Source of the DNA: Thermoprotei archaeon
Lineage (GTDB): Archaea > Thermoproteota > Thermoprotei > Thermofilales > B15-G2
Direction: 5' to 3'
Assembly: GCA_003649445.1 (NCBI GenBank)
Contig: QMRV01000101.1
Location: 1 to 6,628, forward strand
DNA length: 6,628 nucleotides
Below the pieces are notes generated by a model. It was not told the DNA's origin and did no database searches. It saw only the letters and a program-made list of their open reading frames with translations. The first letter of the stretch is position 1, and each line of letters begins with the position of its first letter. Both the position numbers and the translations under genes were made by a program. Below are positions 6,077-6,628 of this stretch, in pieces.

Positions 6077-6430
6077 ATGGAACTTTTTGAAAATACTAAG
6101 AAGGTTTTAAGGGAGGCTGTTTGAAGAGGATTTCAAATACTGCATTTCATGAGTAAAGTTATTTTCAGCTTTAATTGTAACCACATAGGAGACGCCGATT
6201 TGAACTATTAAGATCCATTTACATGCTACGTAATGCTGCTTACCAATACCTAATATTACTTCTACTACCGACACTGTCCATAATATTAGCTTTAGTACCA
6301 TACGGTTTTTCAGGAGCATCAGCAACTATGATTGCTTCTATTCTTAAGTCCATTAAAATATGTAAAGGACGAACCCTACAAATACTTATGTGTATTTGAG
6401 GAGAAAAGGCGCAAAGGTAATTTTCTCTAA
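6077..6430 (+). pseudogene. Heavily decayed membrane-protein gene
   Basis: No intact gene fills this stretch, but coding-like pieces follow each other across frames. ATG 6077 gives MELFENTKKVLREAV and a stop (6122-6124). One frame over, starting at about 6120, FEEDFKYCIS, stop, VKLFSALIVTT continues. From about 6180 the third frame gives FELLRSIYMLRNAAYQYL, then a hydrophobic helix (LILLLLPTLSIILALVPYGF) and SGASATMIASILKSIK. At an A4 run (6355-6358) the frame shifts and reads KYVKDEPYKYLCVFEEK, ending RRKGNFL and TAA 6428-6430. That end overlaps the stop of the converging right-edge gene. The restored product would be about 115 residues with one or two helices. A 58-codon ORF from ATG 6223 to 6399 is the longest intact piece. 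I recognise no family. Evidence is the continuity of plausible protein across shifts only, so this is moderate. Confidence 0.5.
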
Positions 6431-6627
6431 GTATTAACCTTTACTCTTTTCCCCATTAATGTCTTAACGGTTAAGTCTATGACCCTTAAAAGCTCGCCAA
6501 TATTGGTATTGGATTCTACAGACATGGAGTTCGGATATAGTTCAAAAGCGAAAATAGCATTATCCTCTGTTTCAAAACCAAGGTATATTAGAGAGTAATG
6601 TTTACCGCCATAAATCATAAAGCCTTT
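6427..6627 (-). CDS. Unknown protein, probably C-terminal part of a gene cut by the right edge
   Basis: The minus-strand frame is open to the window edge: K-G-F precede the first ATG (6618). It ends with TAG at 6427-6429. About 66 residues are visible, including MIYGGKHYSLIYLGFETEDN and a helix-like end GELLRVIDLTVKTLMGKRV. I do not recognise a family. There is no membrane segment. The only purine-rich match before ATG 6618 (AAAGG) is about 4 bases away, too close for a good ribosome binding site, so I favour a longer gene starting outside the window; a 63-residue protein from 6618 remains possible. Its 3' end overlaps the end of the decayed plus-strand gene by a few bases. Confidence 0.5.
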   Translation of the reverse strand, partial: KGFMIYGGKHYSLIYLGFETEDNAIFAFELYPNSMSVESNTNIGELLRVIDLTVKTLMGKRVKVNT

Positions 6628-6628
6628 A

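Noticed and set aside
6107..6325. 72-codon minus-strand ORF
   Set aside because: It lies antisense to the decayed plus-strand gene, has no ribosome binding site and no recognisable motif; likely a shadow.

Overview
The base composition is low in GC. Arginine is mostly AGA/AGG and isoleucine often ATA. Promoters are TATA-like, with GGTGA or GGAG-type ribosome binding sites and some TTG starts. One protein carries a class III (archaeal pilin/archaellin) signal peptide. Together these point to a thermophilic archaeon, most likely a crenarchaeote (Thermoproteota), in an ordinary chromosomal region. No RNA gene, CRISPR array, transposase or integrase is visible.

Left part (2-4068), a cell-surface block. 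A plus-strand gene cut by the left edge encodes a secreted-domain plus five-helix membrane protein of the DUF2330 type. It converges, with a 5-base gap, on three minus-strand genes. Read in their own direction these are an N-formylglutamate amidohydrolase-like hydrolase (TTG start), a single-pass anchored protein rich in N-glycosylation sequons, and an unusually large type IV pilin-like protein. The pilin-like gene has its own 135-base upstream region; the other two may be co-transcribed.

Middle (4069-4846). A divergent promoter region leads into a small four-helix membrane protein gene that is broken. It has an in-frame TAG near the start, then a +1 and a compensating -1 shift in an A run and a T run. 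An intact small zinc-ribbon gene follows on the same strand.

Right part (4847-6628). A minus-strand lipoate-protein ligase A family gene is divergent from a small DUF4258-like gene. The two share an AT-rich promoter block with a repeated 9-base TATA-like element. Behind the DUF4258 gene, about 350 bases look empty but read as a heavily decayed membrane protein gene spread over all three frames. At the right edge a minus-strand reading frame of unknown function runs off the window.

I do not see a new multi-gene system. The most informative points are the two decayed membrane-protein genes, which a plain ORF caller would mis-describe or miss, the oversized pilin-like protein beside a glycoprotein-like neighbour, and the N-terminal start correction for the DUF4258 gene.
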